A DNA stretch of 64,000 nt from Streptoalloteichus hindustanus (GTDB taxonomy: Bacteria; Actinomycetota; Actinomycetes; Mycobacteriales; Pseudonocardiaceae): positions 56,832 through 120,831 of the forward strand of contig NZ_FQVN01000016.1 of assembly GCF_900129375.1 (NCBI RefSeq), given 5' to 3'. Each line of letters starts with the position of its first letter. Position 1 is the stretch's first letter. The notes under the pieces were generated by a model that was not told the DNA's origin, did no database searches, and saw nothing but the letters and a program-made list of their open reading frames with translations. Made by a program: the position numbers and the translations under genes. Positions 1 to 7,921 of the stretch are shown here, in pieces.

Positions 1-30
1 GGTCTTTCAGTAGGTTGCTGAGGTCTTGGA

Positions 31-1236
31 TCATGTAACGTCCTCGTCTAGCGCGAGAGTTCGCTCGGCTGCATCGATCAGCTCCTGATAGGTGATTACC
101 TCAACTCTGTTCAGAGCGGCGTTGTAGGTTCGGAGCGCGTCCGCGATCTCGTCTGCCCTGTACTCCGGGTTGACGAATTTGGGGTGGCCGATCAGTACGG
201 TCGCGAAGGTGCGTCGGCACTCGATGCCGTGATCGGTGAGGATCGCAGGGCGGTGCTCGTCCAACGACCGCAGGTAGTTAGCTGCCTGAGAAACCGCTCG
301 ATGTACGTCGGCCCCGACCGCGCAGTGGGAGCGAATCCGCTCCACCAGATGGGGCACTTTTGCCCTCTTCAGCTCGACCACATGCAGCGAACCGTCGCCA
401 CGCAGGAGAGGTATATCGATCTCGTCGACTGTGGTGAGACGTCGTCGAGAAAGCTCTTTAACGTAACGTCCGCCAAAAATCCAGCTTTGTTGCTGGAGCT
501 CTTTATGGATATCGCTTTCGCTGGCTTCTGGGTCTTCGACGACTGTTCTTAGCTGATCGAGCGCCGCTCTCCTCCGTCTCCGCTGAACCGCAGTAGCAAT
601 GAGTTCCGCGCCCGGTATGTCTGCAATCTCTTCGGCGAGATCGAGAAAGTTCGATTGGTCTTCGGGTTCATTGAGGACGAGTTGTACGCGCCGGAACCAG
701 GTGAGGTAGTGTCGTTCCTGCCAGCGAATCTTAACTCCGCCATGTGAATCTTCGCCAACGGACCAACGTTCCATCATGTTGGCTACCTTGCTGAGCCACT
801 GTTGTGCGTCCCGTGCGCTTGCGTCTGGTTGATCCTTGAGAAACTCTGTGAGCAGCTCGCTGGAGCGACGCAGTCCGACCTCAAGGAGCATGCGCGTGAA
901 CTTCTCTTCGGACTGCCTCCTCTCGGGAACATATCTCGTCTCCAAGAGGGCCAGAGGGATCTCTCCGGCGGCGTACTCGGCGAAGTCGGTCAGTCGGCCG
1001 CTGATGTTTCCGTGCTCCCGACTGGAAGCGGCTCGTGAAGCGTTTAGCAGGTGGTTGACAAGGTGCTTTCCTCGCTGGTATCGGCGGCCGCTCGAGCCCG
1101 TTTCATCCGTAATGAAGTTGATTGCCTTATCAATATGATCGCGGACCTCGGCTGTGCTTGCCAACTCGCGCGTCTCTTGGAGCAGCTTCAGGAGAGTGAA
1201 GCCTGTTCGGTACCCCATGGGGCGAGTGTCCCACAT
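31..1236 (-). CDS. sduA: Shedu-type antiphage nuclease (SduA/DUF4263-like)
   Basis: This 401-aa protein carries a C-terminal PD-(D/E)xK-like nuclease domain of the Shedu (SduA, DUF4263) type. Visible signs are an aspartate-rich strand followed by VVELKRAK (E288, K290), the helix SQAANYLRSLDE (316-327) and the strand ATVLIGHPKF (345-354), all typical of this family. The N-terminal ~220 residues are helical and unrecognised; in the family this part is variable and thought to sense the phage. WIFG (252-255) marks the start of the conserved part. Base composition is clearly less GC-rich than its neighbours, which suggests recent transfer. The start chosen is the first ATG; another Met lies at codon 7. 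No Shine-Dalgarno is evident, so a leaderless mRNA is possible. It is divergent from a small gene 14 bp away. Shedu is known to be a single-gene defence system. Confidence 0.8.
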   Translation of the reverse strand: MWDTRPMGYRTGFTLLKLLQETRELASTAEVRDHIDKAINFITDETGSSGRRYQRGKHLVNHLLNASRAASSREHGNISGRLTDFAEYAAGEIPLALLETRYVPERRQSEEKFTRMLLEVGLRRSSELLTEFLKDQPDASARDAQQWLSKVANMMERWSVGEDSHGGVKIRWQERHYLTWFRRVQLVLNEPEDQSNFLDLAEEIADIPGAELIATAVQRRRRRAALDQLRTVVEDPEASESDIHKELQQQSWIFGGRYVKELSRRRLTTVDEIDIPLLRGDGSLHVVELKRAKVPHLVERIRSHCAVGADVHRAVSQAANYLRSLDEHRPAILTDHGIECRRTFATVLIGHPKFVNPEYRADEIADALRTYNAALNRVEVITYQELIDAAERTLALDEDVT

Positions 1237-1250
1237 CCGAAGGTTAGGCT

Positions 1251-1598
1251 GTGGGCATGTCTTCGAACGTTGGGTCAGAGTTGCGTCAACTGCTGACTGA
1301 AATGAGTGGTCACCGCATTGCTGATCGTGACTACGTTGCTTATTTCGTCAATGAGTGCGGAGAGCGGATGATCTTCGTGCGGGAGCCGGGGAAGCAGCAC
1401 GGAGTCTTCCTGCACTCCGATCTAGACTGGGAACCAAAGCTGGTGGAAGGGCCCCCGACGGCCGGAGCGAACGCTCAGGAGGTTCCCCCAACGGTGCGGC
1501 AGTTTCTTGGAGATGTTCCGGTGCTCGGTGATGTCATTCTCAATCAACCAGAAGCGTTGTGGCTCAAAGCTTGCCTTGCCGCAAGTGAGAGGTGGTGA
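1251..1598 (+). CDS. Small hypothetical protein divergent from Shedu gene
   Basis: This 115-aa protein is not one I recognise. It is soluble, acidic and without signal peptide or membrane segment; the core YVAYFVNECGERMIFV followed by a charged linker looks like a small beta-alpha fold. It starts at GTG 1251 or ATG 1257, with AAGG about 7 nt upstream of the GTG. Only 14 bp separate its start from that of the Shedu gene on the other strand, so the two must share or overlap promoters. Like the Shedu gene it is less GC-rich than the chromosome around it and probably came in on the same piece of DNA. It could be an accessory or regulator of Shedu, or an unrelated passenger; the sequence does not decide. 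Confidence 0.6.
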   Translation: MGMSSNVGSELRQLLTEMSGHRIADRDYVAYFVNECGERMIFVREPGKQHGVFLHSDLDWEPKLVEGPPTAGANAQEVPPTVRQFLGDVPVLGDVILNQPEALWLKACLAASERW

Positions 1599-1613
1599 GG
1601 TTCCGGAGTGTCA

Positions 1614-1636
1614 AGCCTGAAGGGACTTCAATGCCT
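1614..1636. terminator. Hairpin between convergent genes, covering the jetD stop
   Basis: AGCCTGAAG and CTTCAATGCCT form a short bulged stem around a GGA loop. It sits between the hypothetical gene and jetD, which converge here, and contains the stop codon of truncated jetD. There is no T-run. Terminator function is inferred from position. Confidence 0.4.
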
Positions 1637-2335
1637 GGAGGCTGACGCAGATGGAGTGACTGGCGAGGGCTGGTCGGTGACGCCGCAGTGGGTCCAGAGG
1701 TGGAGGCGGTCGGTGGTGGACTGGGGGTGGGGGAGGCCGTGGGCGAGGGCGGCGGCTCGGAGGACCTCGCGGTGGAGGGCCTGGCGGGCTGGTTCGTCGA
1801 GGGCCGCGACCTCGGGGAGGGCGGCCAGCTCGGAGCGGGAGATCGGGCGGGGCGGTGGGGTGGACGGGTCGAGGTGGAGGAGGGCGAGGACGGCGGCGGC
1901 CGGGGCGGCGAGGACGGCGAGGTCGGGCGGGAGGAGCTTGCCGTAGCGGTAGACGCCGTCGATCCACGGGGCGACCCAGTGTTCGTCGGCGAGGCCGTGG
2001 TTGGCCAGGGCGGCGCGGAGGAGTGCCTCGGTGCGGTGCCAGCGCTCGTCGCCGGGGCGGCCGACGGAGGCGGCGGCGACGGGTGTGCCGTGCACCTCGG
2101 CCAGGACCTGGTCGAGGTCGAGGCCGTGGGTGGCGAGTCGGTCGCGCAGGACTCGGAGGGAGATCGAGATGCGGCCGGGGTGGCGCAGTGGGCGCCCGAG
2201 GAGGGCGCCCACCGCGTCCGCCGTGGCCTGGTCGGGGATCTCCAGGCGCAGCGCCGTCCGGTTCTCGGCGAGGGCGTCGCGGGCCAGTGCCCAGAGCCCG
2301 GCCAGTTCGGGCTGGGACGGCTTCACGGTGGTCAC
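1628..2335 (-). pseudogene. jetD: JetD (TIGR02679), C-terminally truncated: DUF2399 nuclease domain missing
   Basis: The ORF encodes 235 aa. Its sequence matches the N-terminal DUF3323-type half of TIGR02679/JetD proteins, as far as HLWTHCGVTDQPSPVTP, and then ends after a few unrelated residues (SASASRH). Full-length relatives are roughly 400 aa and continue into DUF2399, a Toprim-like domain that carries the nuclease active site; none of it, including the expected GDFDW-like motif, is present in any frame towards position 1. The GTG start overlaps the jetC stop (GTGA, 2332-2335), showing normal translational coupling. The break lies where high-GC Wadjet DNA meets the lower-GC Shedu module, so insertion or recombination removed the 3' half. 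The remaining DNA-binding half might still be made. Family identity is recognised from memory; domain loss is seen directly. Confidence 0.75.
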
Positions 2336-5300
2336 AGGTCCTCGCGGTCCAGGCCGGCGCCGTCCCAGGTGGTGTGGGTGCAGGCGATGCCGCGTCCGGT
2401 CTTGGGACGCAGCACGTCGTAGATGTGCATGCGGGGGATCTTCGGGGAGACGCCCCAGCCGCTGGGCCAGGTGATGATCCAGTCCATGTCCAGGTCGACG
2501 AGCAGGCCGAGCAGCCGGGCGATGGTCGGGTCGTCGAGGCGCTCGAACGCCTCGTCCAGGAGCACGAGCCGCAGCGGGCCGGCCAGGCCGCCCTCGGGCG
2601 CGCCCTCGCCCGCCGGCGAGGCGCCCACGGCGTCGTAGAAGGACGCGGCGGCCGCGAACAGGGTCACGTAGGACACCAGGCGGGTCTCGCCGGAGGAGAG
2701 CTGGCGGAGTCGGCGGTCGCGGGGGCGGCCGTCGGGGCCGGTGTCGCGCACCCGGACGGTGAACGAGTACCAGGAGCGGTAGTCCAGGGCGCGGGCCAGG
2801 ATCTCGGCGTAGCCGGCGGAGTGGGCGTCCCGCTCGGCCTCGATCCGCTCGGTGAAGACCCGCCGCAGGGCGTCGTCCTGCTCGCTGGTGCGCTGGGCGA
2901 ACGGCATCCGGACCAGGTCCAGGGCCTGCCGGGTGCCCTCGTCCAGGGCCGCCGACGGCCGCCACTCCAGCCGGACGTGCACGCCCTGGCTGGACCGGGC
3001 CCGCTCCAGGACGTCGTTCATCCGCCGGCACAGGTCCTCGGCGACCGCGATCTGGCCGCGCAGCCGCTCGGCGAGGTCGCGGATCAGGTAGGTCGCGAAG
3101 ATCTCCTGGTAGCGCTCGCCCAGGTAGCCGCGCTGCTCGGCGAGCCGGGTGGCGACCCGGTGCGCGGCCTCGGCCACCGGCCGCGGCCCCTCCTCGCCGG
3201 TCACGGTCACGGTCAGCACGCCGGCGTACGTCTCGGCGGCGATGTCGTGCGTGCCGGCCAGCGCGGTCTGCAACGCCTGGAGCTTGGTGATCACCGTGCC
3301 CTCGCTGGCCACCCGCTGGTCGGGCGCGGCGGCCACCGCGGCCAGTGCGGCGTCGAGGTCGTCCAGCGGCGGACCGGCCAGGTCGGCGTCCTCGGATCCG
3401 GCTCCGGCTCCAGCCGGGTCCTGGGTCGAGTCGGTGTTCGCGTCCGTCGCGGTGGCCAGGCCGACCGCCGCCGCCCACACGCCCGGTGCGGTGAGCGTGG
3501 CCCGGAAGCCCTCCTCGGCGCGGAGCGCGTCGTCCTCGCGCCCGCCGAGCTGGCCGCGCCGGGTCTCCAGCAGCGTCTCGGCCTTGGTGACCTGCTCCCG
3601 CAGGCTCGCCACCCGCTCGCGCGCGGCGGGCAGGTCGCGGCGGAGCTGGCGGCGCTGCTCCTCCAGCGCGGCGAGCTGGTCGGCCACCTGCTGCGCCTCG
3701 CCGCCGACCGCCCCGGTGAGCTCGGTGAGCGCCGCGGCCTGTTCGGCGTACTCGACGCAGGCGCGGTCGGCGGCCGTCTCGGCCTCGATCCGGTCGGCCA
3801 CCGCCGCGTGGTGGTGGTTCACCGCGTCGGTCAGGTCGGCGACGGTGCCGGCGCACCGCTCGACGAGCGTGTCGCGGAGCTGCTCGACGCTGTGCCGCGC
3901 CTGCTCGGCCGCGCGGTGCGCGCGCTCCAGCTCGGCGGTGTCCGCGGCGAGCCCGGCCTCGGCGGTGTCCCTGGCCAGCTCGCCGGAGGCCGCCGTCCAC
4001 CGCCGCTCGGCCTCGCGGTGCTGCTCGCGCAGCGTGACCGAGCGGCGCTCGGCCTCCGCGGCGGCCTCCCGGGCGCTGGCCAGCGTGGCGTGCGCGGCGA
4101 TCAGGTCGCCGTCGTCGGGGAAGGCGTCCAGGTGCCGCTGCCACGTGGTGGTGACCGCCCTGGCGTCCTCCATCTCGTGCTGGGCGGCGGCCAGCTCGCC
4201 GCGCAGCACGTCCAGCTCGTCCTCCAGCGCGGAGATCCGCCGCTGGCGGGCCGCCTCCCGCGCGCCGGCGCCGACGTACTCCGCGGCGTCCTTGCGCCAG
4301 GCCCCGGTGAGGACGCCGGCGCTCCACTGCCCGAGCGTGGAGACCGCCAGGCCGCCCGTGGGCTCGTCGGAGAGCGCGACCGCCGCGAGGACGCCCCGGA
4401 CCACCTCGGCCGGCACCGGGCAGCCGGGCTCCGGCGCGGGCGTGAGCACGTCGGCCAGGCTCGGCCCGGCCACGGCGGGGGCGGTGACGGCGAGCAGGTC
4501 GGCCAGCTCGGGGTCGGCGACCTGGCCGTCGGCGGTGACCCAGGCGGTGAGCAGGCCGCTGGCCTGCAACGCCGCCTCCAGCCCCGCCCGGCGCTCCTCG
4601 GCGAGCGAGTCGGCGAAGTCGACGAGCCGGTAGAACGGCGCGCCGGCGCCCGGGTCGCGCTCGGCGGTGGCGAACGGCGGACGGGCCGGCTCGGACTGCA
4701 CGCCGCCCCGCAGGGCCCGCAGCTCGGCGTCCCGCTCGGCGATCGCCCCGCGCGCGGTGTTCACGGTCTGCTCCGCCGCCAACAGCTGCTGGGCGGCGAT
4801 CCGCTGGTGCGGGGTCGCCCACTGCCGCACCGACTCGCGCGCGGAGCGGGAGGCGGTGCGGGTGGCGACCAGCTCGTCGGCGGTCGGCAGGACCGGCCGG
4901 TCGGCCGCCGGCAGCTCGGCCAGCGGGCCGACGCCCAGCCAGCCGGCGCACTGCTCCAGCCACACCGCGGCGGCGTCGGCCAGCCGCTGGCCCGCCTGGT
5001 TGCGCCGGCCCGCGGCCTCGGTGGCGGCGATCTGCGCCTCGCGGGCGCCGCGGTGCAGCTCCTCGACCCGGGTCCGGTGCCGGTCCAGCTCGACGGCGCG
5101 GTGCCGCAGGGCGTCGGTGAGCGCGGCGCGCTGCCGCGCGGCGGCCACCGCCCGGCCGGCCTGGTCGGCCGCCGCGTCGAGGGCGGCCAGCAGGGCCGCG
5201 GCGTCGACGGCCGGCGGCATCCGCCGCTCGATGGGCAGCGGGTCGGCGTCGGCGTCCGGCTTGGCCCGCACCTCGTCGGCGAGCACGGCGGCGTCCGCCG

Positions 5301-6582
5301 CCGGCGCCGCGGGCGGGCGCGGGCAGGCCGAGGCGTCCAGTCCGGCGCCGGCGAGCTGCTCCCGCCCGCGTTCGGCCAGCGCGTCGGCCGCGCCGGTGTC
5401 TTGGGCGAACCGGCGCAGCACCGCCAGCACCGAGTCGACCGAGCGGTCCTCCTGGGCCCGCTGGCGCGCCGCCGCGTCCAGCGCGGTCTCGGCCGCCGTC
5501 CTGGACCGCGCCACGAGCTGCTCCCGGTCCTGGAGGTCGCGCAGGTCGCGGTAGACCGGGGACGACTTCACCGCGTCGATCCGGGTCTCCAGCCGGCCCT
5601 CGGTCGCCTCCATCGCCGCGACCTCGGCGTCGGCCTCCGCCCGCTGCCGGCGCGCCGTCTCCAGCCGCTGCGTCTGCCGGTCCACGTCGCTCCGCAGCGA
5701 CGCGAGGCTGTCGCGGGCGCCGGTGAGCCGGTCGCCGGCGGCGCGCAACTGGGCCAGCGCGTACCCCCGGTAGCTGGACAGGAACGCGCCCAGCGCGCTG
5801 TCGGCCCTGGTCAGCCGGGTGATGTTGGTGCGGATCGACTCCAGGTCCTCGAACGAGGTTGCGAGCTGCTCGACGAGGCCGGCGTCCAGCGGCGGCAGCG
5901 CGTCGGTGAGGATCTGCTCCAGTTGGCCCTCCAGCACCTTCAGACCCACGTCGGGGTTGCGCAGGGTGCGCTGGAGGTGGAGCAGGTCGGAGTACCGCGC
6001 CGCCGGCACGCCGTAGACGGTCTCGGCGATCTTGGCGCGGAACGGGGCGTCCTCCAGCACGCAGTCGGCCCCGAGGGCGTCGCGGAGCTGGGCGGGCCCG
6101 AGCGGCACGCCGTCCGGGCCGACCAGCCGCAGGTCCACGCCCACCCGCTCGGCGGTCACGAACCGCCAGGAGTCGGTGATCTGCTGGGAGGTCTTCGACG
6201 CCTTCACGCCGATGCCGCAGGTCAGGTACTCGGCGTCGGGCTCGTCGACCCCGCCGGTGGTCCCGCCGCCGGCCCCGCCGTTGGCGCCGACGCGGCGCAG
6301 CTCGATCCACGCGTAGCCGATGCGGTTCGGCCCGCCGTCGTAGTCGTCCAGCATCAGCCGTCGGATGCTGACCGTGTCGAAGCCCTTGGAGCCGAGCTGC
6401 CGCAGGTCGCCGTCCAGGCACAGCGGCAGCAGCAGCTCCAGCGTCCGCGACTTGCCCGAGCCGTTGGTGCCCTGGAAGATCGCCCGACCGCCGGAGAAGT
6501 CGAAGGTCTGCTCGGCGTACTGCCAGACGTTGACGATGCCGCCCCGGTGCAGCTGCCAGCGGGGGCTCACGCTCGTCGTCAC
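2332..6582 (-). CDS. jetC: Wadjet SMC-like ATPase JetC (TIGR02680)
   Basis: This is a 1,416-aa SMC/SbcC-like ATPase, the motor of a Wadjet plasmid-defence system. The head halves are at the ends: Walker A GTNGSGKS (38-45), signature LSSGE (1295-1299) and Walker B LVLLDE (1339-1344). Between them lie long heptad-rich coiled coils around residues 260-450 and 800-1,000, with a hinge-like centre. In the family, JetC with JetA and JetB extrudes DNA loops and JetD cleaves small circular DNA. It follows jetB after 55 bp and overlaps jetD by 4 bp, so it is part of one operon. The ATPase looks intact, in contrast to its truncated nuclease partner. Confidence 0.9.
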   Translation of the reverse strand: MTTSVSPRWQLHRGGIVNVWQYAEQTFDFSGGRAIFQGTNGSGKSRTLELLLPLCLDGDLRQLGSKGFDTVSIRRLMLDDYDGGPNRIGYAWIELRRVGANGGAGGGTTGGVDEPDAEYLTCGIGVKASKTSQQITDSWRFVTAERVGVDLRLVGPDGVPLGPAQLRDALGADCVLEDAPFRAKIAETVYGVPAARYSDLLHLQRTLRNPDVGLKVLEGQLEQILTDALPPLDAGLVEQLATSFEDLESIRTNITRLTRADSALGAFLSSYRGYALAQLRAAGDRLTGARDSLASLRSDVDRQTQRLETARRQRAEADAEVAAMEATEGRLETRIDAVKSSPVYRDLRDLQDREQLVARSRTAAETALDAAARQRAQEDRSVDSVLAVLRRFAQDTGAADALAERGREQLAGAGLDASACPRPPAAPAADAAVLADEVRAKPDADADPLPIERRMPPAVDAAALLAALDAAADQAGRAVAAARQRAALTDALRHRAVELDRHRTRVEELHRGAREAQIAATEAAGRRNQAGQRLADAAAVWLEQCAGWLGVGPLAELPAADRPVLPTADELVATRTASRSARESVRQWATPHQRIAAQQLLAAEQTVNTARGAIAERDAELRALRGGVQSEPARPPFATAERDPGAGAPFYRLVDFADSLAEERRAGLEAALQASGLLTAWVTADGQVADPELADLLAVTAPAVAGPSLADVLTPAPEPGCPVPAEVVRGVLAAVALSDEPTGGLAVSTLGQWSAGVLTGAWRKDAAEYVGAGAREAARQRRISALEDELDVLRGELAAAQHEMEDARAVTTTWQRHLDAFPDDGDLIAAHATLASAREAAAEAERRSVTLREQHREAERRWTAASGELARDTAEAGLAADTAELERAHRAAEQARHSVEQLRDTLVERCAGTVADLTDAVNHHHAAVADRIEAETAADRACVEYAEQAAALTELTGAVGGEAQQVADQLAALEEQRRQLRRDLPAARERVASLREQVTKAETLLETRRGQLGGREDDALRAEEGFRATLTAPGVWAAAVGLATATDANTDSTQDPAGAGAGSEDADLAGPPLDDLDAALAAVAAAPDQRVASEGTVITKLQALQTALAGTHDIAAETYAGVLTVTVTGEEGPRPVAEAAHRVATRLAEQRGYLGERYQEIFATYLIRDLAERLRGQIAVAEDLCRRMNDVLERARSSQGVHVRLEWRPSAALDEGTRQALDLVRMPFAQRTSEQDDALRRVFTERIEAERDAHSAGYAEILARALDYRSWYSFTVRVRDTGPDGRPRDRRLRQLSSGETRLVSYVTLFAAAASFYDAVGASPAGEGAPEGGLAGPLRLVLLDEAFERLDDPTIARLLGLLVDLDMDWIITWPSGWGVSPKIPRMHIYDVLRPKTGRGIACTHTTWDGAGLDREDL

Positions 6583-6637
6583 TTGGGATCTCCTCGTGGG
6601 GCCGCGCCCGGCCGTCGTGGGGCCGGCCGCGGGGCCG

Positions 6638-7852
6638 TCAGATGCTGAACAGGGACCAGTTGGCGGGTTCGGGTTCCGGCGCGGGCGTCGGCTCGGCGGC
6701 GCCCTGGCGGGTCGGGGTGTCGTCCGGCTCCGGCTCCCAGCGGTGCGCGGCCGGGCTGAGCAGCCAGGTCCCCGGCTCCTCGGTGGGGGTGGCGAGGCCG
6801 ACGCGGGTGAGCAGGGTCAGGACCTCGCCGGTCAGGGCGTCGAAGTCCTCGGTCGCCTGCCGCGACCACGCCGCCGGGTAGTCCTCGACCAGGCGGGCGC
6901 ACTGCTCGCGGACCCGCTCGACCCGCACCGGGTGCCGCCCGTCCTGGCGGGCGTCGCCGTCGCGGAGCTCGCGCAGGGCCAGCAACGCGATCCGCGCGAC
7001 CGTGCCGGGGCCGGGGAAGGCCAGGTCGGTCAGGTACTCCTCGGGGTCGGCGGTGAGCACGCCCTCCACCCGGGTCTCGGTGACCAGGCCGAAGCACCGC
7101 TCCAGCACGACGGACTCCCGCCGGTGGTGCCGGCGCAGCCACGCCGACTGCTCCTCGGTCAGGTCCGAGTGCAGCACCACCGGGTTCTCCACCAGCCGCC
7201 GGCGCACGACGTGCTCGACGCCGCGCGGGCCGGGGCGCGCGGCCAGTTCGACCAGCGCCTCGGGAGTGGACGCCTCGGTGAGCGGGCCGGCGAGCAGCAG
7301 GCCGAGCACGTCGGTGTCGATGGTGATCAGGGCCTCCACCGGGGCGTCGCCGGTCCAGGGCGCCACGGTGCCCTCGGTCTCGCTGATCACGCCCATGGCG
7401 AGCAGGTGCCGGAGCGCGGCGGTGAGCGCGCGGCGGTCGGCCTGGTCGTCCACCACCGCGACGCCCGCCTCGCCGGCGGCGGCGCGCACGTCGGCGACCA
7501 GCCGGGACAGCAGCACCTGCCGGCCGACGCCGGTCAACGCGGCCAGCGTGAGCGCCAGGTACGCGTAGCCGCGGGGCGACAGCGAGGGCTCACCCCGCGT
7601 CGGGTCGTCGCCGGGGCCGGTCTTGTAGAGCCGGGCGAACCGCCGCTCCACCACGAGCCGGTAGCCCAGCGCCACCGCGAACAGCTCCTGCAACGGCTCC
7701 CGGTGCCGGTAGACCAGCGGCAGCAGGTCGCCGTCCTGGCCGCCGGCGCGCAGCAGCGGCCGGCGCAGCAGCACGCGGGCGCAGCGGACGACGTTGGCCG
7801 CGTCGATGTCGGACAGCTTGTCCAGCACGTCCAGGGCGGGGTGGGCGCTCAC
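6638..7852 (-). CDS. jetB: Wadjet subunit JetB (TIGR02678, DUF2398)
   Basis: The 404-aa protein matches the TIGR02678/DUF2398 family: N-terminal ANVVRCARVLLRRPLL, GDLLPLVYRHREPL, the RRFARLYKTGPGDD motif near residue 90 and winged-helix-like central repeats. In Wadjet complexes this is the kleisin-associated MukE-like (KITE) subunit. The last ~35 residues are a proline/acid-rich tail ending NWSLFSI. It lies 69 bp after jetA and 55 bp before jetC on the same strand. Length is normal and there is no sign of damage. Confidence 0.87.
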   Translation of the reverse strand: MSAHPALDVLDKLSDIDAANVVRCARVLLRRPLLRAGGQDGDLLPLVYRHREPLQELFAVALGYRLVVERRFARLYKTGPGDDPTRGEPSLSPRGYAYLALTLAALTGVGRQVLLSRLVADVRAAAGEAGVAVVDDQADRRALTAALRHLLAMGVISETEGTVAPWTGDAPVEALITIDTDVLGLLLAGPLTEASTPEALVELAARPGPRGVEHVVRRRLVENPVVLHSDLTEEQSAWLRRHHRRESVVLERCFGLVTETRVEGVLTADPEEYLTDLAFPGPGTVARIALLALRELRDGDARQDGRHPVRVERVREQCARLVEDYPAAWSRQATEDFDALTGEVLTLLTRVGLATPTEEPGTWLLSPAAHRWEPEPDDTPTRQGAAEPTPAPEPEPANWSLFSI

Positions 7853-7921
7853 CGGCGGACTCCCTCGGTGCTCCGCCGGGCCGCTCGCTCCCGGTCGTCC
7901 GTGGACGGAAGAGGACGGCGC

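Noticed and set aside
1855..6648. Very long plus-strand open frame opposite jetC
   Set aside because: It is the antisense shadow of the GC-rich jetC gene: composed of Arg/Gly/Ala-rich low complexity with no recognisable domain, while the minus strand carries full SMC motifs.
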